Shown here piece after piece: positions 5,262 to 8,301 of a stretch of DNA of 8,301 bases. Numbering within the stretch: the stretch's first letter is position 1; each line of letters starts with the position of its first letter. Position numbers and translations under genes: made by a program. The notes under the pieces are model-generated. The model made no database searches. It was given only the letters and a program-made list of their open reading frames with translations, and was not told where the DNA came from. This DNA comes from an uncultured Anaerocolumna sp. Lineage in GTDB: Bacteria; Bacillota; Clostridia; Lachnospirales; Lachnospiraceae. The stretch covers positions 1-8,301 of the forward strand of contig CALDJN010000263.1 of the NCBI GenBank assembly GCA_937901695.1, in the 5' to 3' direction.

Positions 5262-6590
5262 CTAATCGTTTAGAAATCCTTTGTAATGACGTACTAACAT
5301 CTGTGATTCAATTTGTTTCATTGTTTCAAGAACAACACCAACAACGATAATCAAGGATGTTCCGCCAAATGTAACGTATGCACCAAAAACACCTAAGAAA
5401 ATAAGGGGTACAATCGCTACAATGGTAAGTCCAGTGGCACCAATAAATATAATATTGTTTAGGACTTTTGTTAAGTATTCTGTAGTTGGTTTTCCTGGAC
5501 GAATACCAGGTATAAATCCACCTTGCTTTTTCATATTATTCGCAATTTCAATTGGATTGAAAGTAATGGAAGTATAAAAATAAGCAAAGAATATTAATAA
5601 TCCTATATAAATTAAAGCTCCTAAAGTATACTTAAATTCACCCCAGCTTTTAATATTGAACCATTTTGATTGGTCTAATAAATATAAAATCTTAGGTAGT
5701 ACATGTGCTCTTTCTGGGTGTACGCCGAAGAAAGAAGCTATAACGATAGGAAATTGCATAAAAGAACTAGCAAAAATTACTGGAATAACGCCGGCAGTAT
5801 TTACCTTTAGTGGGATATGAGAGGATTGTCCTCCAATCATTTTTCTGCCTTGTACTTTTTTAGCATACTGTACTGGTATTTTTCTCTCTGCATCTTGTAA
5901 TACAATAATGAATAATACCATGGCTATGATTACTACAACAATTACAACAGCCGCAATGATAGCATTTACTACGGTTGAAGCACCTTTTATAAATTGATTA
6001 TAAAGGTTTGTAAAATCTCTTGGCATTCCTGCAACAATATTAAATAACAAAATCATTGAAATACCGTTACCAACACCTTTATCTGTAATTCTTTCACCTA
6101 ACCACATTAAGAACGCAGAACCAGCTGAGAAGGAAGCAACAATAACTGCAACATTTGTAAAGGTTGCTCCGCCTTCTAATAAACCTGAATTACCAAATCC
6201 AATTGCCATTGCAAATGATTCGATTACAGCTAATCCAACAGTAACATAACGTGTATATTCCTGAATCTTTTTCCTACCATCTTCCCCTTCTTTTTGCATT
6301 TCTTCCAATTTAGGAATTGCTATGGTTAATAGCTGCATAATGATAGAAGATGTAATGTATGGTGTAATACTAAGTGCAAAGATAGACATCTTAGTGAAAG
6401 AACCACCTGTCAGGGTATCAAAGAACCCTAAGGCAGTCTGGGATGATACCCAATACTCAAAGTATGCTCTATTGATACCTGGTACAGGAAGTATGGAACC
6501 TATTCTAATTATAATCAGTGCTACAAAAGTGTATAATAACTTTCGTCTTATATCCTTAATTTTAAAAGCATTTCGGAACGTTTTAAACAT
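5262..6590 (-). CDS. secY: Protein translocase subunit SecY
   Basis: SecY is the channel of the SecYEG translocon in the cytoplasmic membrane. The product has 442 residues and ten hydrophobic segments: about 18-37, 70-91, 113-132, 146-166, 177-190, 208-232, 265-288, 322-341, 376-400 and 403-423. The plug region GGSFTKMSIFALSITPYI is at 62-79. The cytosolic loop after the sixth segment carries QDAERKIPVQYAKK (232-245). The loop before the ninth has NNMKKQGGFIPGIRPGKPT (351-369), with the arginine of IRPG at 364 in the position of the translocation-critical R357 of E. coli. The ATG starts three bases after the rplO stop, and its binding site GAGGTGAT lies in the last rplO codons, so the two are probably translationally coupled. 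Confidence 0.98.
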   Translation of the reverse strand: MFKTFRNAFKIKDIRRKLLYTFVALIIIRIGSILPVPGINRAYFEYWVSSQTALGFFDTLTGGSFTKMSIFALSITPYITSSIIMQLLTIAIPKLEEMQKEGEDGRKKIQEYTRYVTVGLAVIESFAMAIGFGNSGLLEGGATFTNVAVIVASFSAGSAFLMWLGERITDKGVGNGISMILLFNIVAGMPRDFTNLYNQFIKGASTVVNAIIAAVVIVVVIIAMVLFIIVLQDAERKIPVQYAKKVQGRKMIGGQSSHIPLKVNTAGVIPVIFASSFMQFPIVIASFFGVHPERAHVLPKILYLLDQSKWFNIKSWGEFKYTLGALIYIGLLIFFAYFYTSITFNPIEIANNMKKQGGFIPGIRPGKPTTEYLTKVLNNIIFIGATGLTIVAIVPLIFLGVFGAYVTFGGTSLIIVVGVVLETMKQIESQMLVRHYKGFLND

Positions 6591-6593
6591 ATC

Positions 6594-7034
6594 CTAAATC
6601 ACCTCAGCATTTCCACCAAGAGCTTGAATTTTTTCTGCTGCGCTAGCACTGAAAGCATTTACCTTGACATCAAGTTTCTTAGTAAGTTCTCCATTTCCTA
6701 GGATCTTAACACCATCTCTTGGGTTCTTGATAACACCTGCCTCGATTAAAGTTGCAACTGTAACTTCAGAACCATCTTCAAATATATTTAATCTGTCAAC
6801 GTTTATAGAAACGATTTCTTTTGTATTTCTGTTAGTAAATCCTCTTTTAGGTAGAATACGAATTAAAGGAGTTTGACCACCTTCAAAACCAACTCTAGGT
6901 GCTCCAGAACGTGCCTTTTGTCCTTTGTGACCTTTACCTGCAGTTTTACCATTTCCTGAACCATGTCCACGGCCTCTTCTAAAGTTTGCGCTTTGTTTTG
7001 CGCCGTCAGCTGGTCTTAATTCTGATAAATTCAT
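6594..7034 (-). CDS. rplO: 50S ribosomal protein L15
   Basis: L15 is a late-assembly large-subunit protein that reaches deep into 23S rRNA. The 146-residue product begins MNLSELRPADGAKQSANFRR and has the basic glycine-rich extended arm GRGHGSGNGKTAGKGHKGQK and ARSGAPRVGFEGGQTPL. A globular C-terminal domain follows and ends in GGNAEVI. The length is normal. AAGGAGGTG precedes the ATG. Its last codons double as the ribosome binding site of secY. It lies 27 bases after rpmD in the usual spc order. Confidence 0.98.
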   Translation of the reverse strand: MNLSELRPADGAKQSANFRRGRGHGSGNGKTAGKGHKGQKARSGAPRVGFEGGQTPLIRILPKRGFTNRNTKEIVSINVDRLNIFEDGSEVTVATLIEAGVIKNPRDGVKILGNGELTKKLDVKVNAFSASAAEKIQALGGNAEVI

Positions 7035-7061
7035 TGATTACACCTCCTTGCTTCTTGGTAA

Positions 7062-7244
7062 TTATATTTCTTCAACCTTTACTAAATGTCTTACTTGGTC
7101 AATCATGCCTCTTACTGCAGCATTGTCTGGCATTTCAACAGATTTGTGTAACTTACGAAGTCCTAATGCTTCTACTGTCTTTCTATGCTTTGGGATTGAG
7201 CCAATTGTAGATTTTACTAAAGTTATTTTTAATTTTTCTGCCAT
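7062..7244 (-). CDS. rpmD: 50S ribosomal protein L30
   Basis: L30 is a small surface protein of the large subunit. It has 60 residues, the standard bacterial size: MAEKLKITLVKSTIGSIPKH, RKTVEALGLRKLHKSVEMPD and NAAVRGMIDQVRHLVKVEEI. The family features IG..P.HR.T...LGLRK and the final V.HLV.V.E are all visible. The ATG is preceded by AGGAGGGGCACAAG, and that binding site starts in the rpsE stop codon, 12 bases away, so translation is probably coupled to rpsE. Confidence 0.97.
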   Translation of the reverse strand: MAEKLKITLVKSTIGSIPKHRKTVEALGLRKLHKSVEMPDNAAVRGMIDQVRHLVKVEEI

Positions 7245-7256
7245 CTTGTGCCCCTC

Positions 7257-7766
7257 CTAACCTAACATATCTTCAACAGAAATACCACGTAACTTAGCTA
7301 CTTCATCAGGAGTCTTAAGTTGACTTAATCCTTCAATAGTTGCAAGAACAACGTTTTGCTTATTGTTGGAGCCAAGTGACTTTGTACGGATATTCTTGAA
7401 ACCAGCAAGCTCAAGTACATTACGAACTGGTCCTCCTGCGATAACACCAGTACCTTCAGGTGAACGCTTTAATAATACTGTAGCACTACCGAATTTACCA
7501 ATAAAGTCATGTGGTGTACTACCATTTTCATCTATTGGTAAGCTGATTAATTTCTTAATTGCGTCTTCTTTTCCTTTACGAATTGCTTCCGGAATTTCTG
7601 CAGCTTTTCCTAAACCTGCACCAACGTGCCCGTTCTTGTCACCAACAACAACTAAAGCTGTAAATCTGAAATTACGTCCACCTTTAACTACCTTAGTAAC
7701 ACGTTTAATTGATACTACTTTATCTTCTAATTCTAATTGACTAGCATCAACGATTGTACGTTTCAT
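7257..7766 (-). CDS. rpsE: 30S ribosomal protein S5
   Basis: S5 sits at the mRNA entry side of the small subunit and influences decoding accuracy. The product has 169 residues, the usual length. The N-terminal S5 double-stranded RNA-binding domain covers about 10-75 and includes RVTKVVKGGRNFRFTALVVV and GHVGAGLGKAAEIPEAI. The C-terminal domain (about 90-160) includes LLKRSPEGTGVIAGGPVRNV and SLGSNNKQNVVLAT. The loop VVKGGR, where spectinomycin-resistance changes occur in other species, looks wild type. The ATG follows AAGGAGGAAAACAC. It lies 16 bases after rplR. Confidence 0.98.
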   Translation of the reverse strand: MKRTIVDASQLELEDKVVSIKRVTKVVKGGRNFRFTALVVVGDKNGHVGAGLGKAAEIPEAIRKGKEDAIKKLISLPIDENGSTPHDFIGKFGSATVLLKRSPEGTGVIAGGPVRNVLELAGFKNIRTKSLGSNNKQNVVLATIEGLSQLKTPDEVAKLRGISVEDMLG

Positions 7767-7782
7767 GTGTTTTCCTCCTTGC

Positions 7783-8151
7783 TTAGAATTCCAGACCAGC
7801 TTCTCTTGCTGCTTCTGCTAATGCTTTTACCTTTCCTTGATATATAAATCCGCCTCTATCAAAGACAACAGTTGTAATACCTTTTTCCAATGCTTTCTTT
7901 GCAATAACAGTTCCTAAATATGCTGCTGCAGCTACATCGTTTGTCTTTTCAAGTTCAGCCTTAACATCCTTTTGAAGAGTAGAAGCTGAAATTAAAGTAT
8001 TTCCAACTGTATCGTCAATAATTTGAGCGTACATATGATTATTACTTCTAAACACAGCTAAACGTGGTCTTTCAGGAGTACCGGAGAAACGATTACGTAA
8101 TTTTCTATGTTTATTTAAACGAACTTTAAATCTTGATTCTTTACTAACCAT
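7783..8151 (-). CDS. rplR: 50S ribosomal protein L18
   Basis: L18 binds 5S rRNA and helps anchor it to the central protuberance of the large subunit. The 122-residue product starts MVSKESRFKVRLNKHRKLRN and contains GTPERPRLAVFRSNNHMYAQ. It ends in the strongly conserved VVFDRGGFIYQGKVKALAEA and AREAGLEF. Length and motifs are normal. AGGAGGTG precedes the ATG, and this site lies immediately after the rplF stop. The gene continues the L6-L18-S5-L30-L15 order of the spc operon. Confidence 0.98.
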   Translation of the reverse strand: MVSKESRFKVRLNKHRKLRNRFSGTPERPRLAVFRSNNHMYAQIIDDTVGNTLISASTLQKDVKAELEKTNDVAAAAYLGTVIAKKALEKGITTVVFDRGGFIYQGKVKALAEAAREAGLEF

Positions 8152-8169
8152 TTGTTTTCACACCTCCTA

Positions 8170-8301
8170 TTATTTCTTACCAGTCTTACCAACTTTACGT
8201 CTAATAACTTCGTCAGCATATTTAATACCTTTACCTTTGTATGGTTCAGGTCTTCTCTTATCTCTGATTTCAGCAGCGTATTGGCCAACTTTTTCTTTAT
8301 C
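8170..8301 (-). CDS. rplF: 50S ribosomal protein L6, C-terminal end (cut by window edge)
   Basis: L6 lies near the factor-binding site of the large subunit. Only the last 43 codons are in the window: DKEKVGQYAAEIRDKRRPEP, then YKGKGIKYADEVIRRKVGKT and GKK, followed by TAA. The segment IRxxRxPEPYKGKGIKYxxE is the hallmark C-terminus of L6. The frame is open to the right edge, so this is a window cut and not a truncation. The stop is 18 bases before the rplR start. Confidence 0.97.
   Translation of the reverse strand, partial: DKEKVGQYAAEIRDKRRPEPYKGKGIKYADEVIRRKVGKTGKK

Noticed and set aside
6322..7740. Plus-strand frames opposite secY, rplO, rpmD and rpsE, up to 125 codons
   Set aside because: All are opposite highly conserved genes whose codon bias keeps the reverse strand open; none has start-site support or a family resemblance.
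1..8301. Defence system, CRISPR array, mobile element, tRNA or rRNA gene
   Set aside because: Every gene-sized region is explained by the conserved spc/alpha cluster. I saw no spaced direct repeats, transposase motifs, terminal inverted repeats with target duplications, or cloverleaf sequences.

Overview
The window is a single stretch of the bacterial spc/alpha ribosomal protein cluster, and every gene lies on the minus strand. In transcription order, from the right edge to the left, it reads rplF (partial), rplR, rpsE, rpmD, rplO, secY, adk, map (broken), a small KOW-domain gene, infA, rpmJ, rpsM, rpsK, rpsD, rpoA and rplQ (partial). The adk-map-KOW-infA-rpmJ block after secY, the AT-rich composition, the strong GGAGG ribosome binding sites and the protein sequences (zinc-type Adk LID, zinc-free S4, C+ L36) point to a low-GC clostridial Firmicute, most likely a Lachnospiraceae relative. 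That placement is recognition from memory, not a database result.

Right part (5262-8301): tightly packed L6, L18, S5, L30, L15 and SecY genes with gaps of a few to about 30 bases. Several ribosome binding sites overlap the preceding stop codon, which suggests coupled translation. The middle (3405-5159) holds adenylate kinase, methionine aminopeptidase and a small KOW protein. The secY-adk gap carries a very GC-rich perfect hairpin. The map gene has lost roughly ten codons and its frame in the middle.

Left part (1-3387): IF1, L36, S13, S11, S4, RNA polymerase alpha and the first third of L17. A convincing sigma-A promoter (TTGATT, 17 bp, TATAAT, extended -10, A/T-rich upstream element) sits between infA and rpmJ, so the alpha-operon genes can be transcribed separately from the spc genes. 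A 321-base non-coding stretch separates rpmJ from rpsM. It contains hairpins just upstream of the rpsM start and is a good candidate for a regulatory leader.

The products work together: ribosomal proteins of both subunits, the initiation factor, the N-terminal methionine processing enzyme, the membrane translocon and the polymerase subunit that contacts promoter UP elements. I see no mobile element, CRISPR array, rRNA or tRNA gene, and no novel multi-gene system. The points worth a second look are: (i) a perfect 23-base inverted repeat running into the left edge inside rplQ, probably a fold-back artefact; (ii) the disrupted map gene; (iii) the structured leader before rpsM; (iv) the GC-rich palindrome before adk; and (v) a palindrome overlapping the rpmJ promoter.
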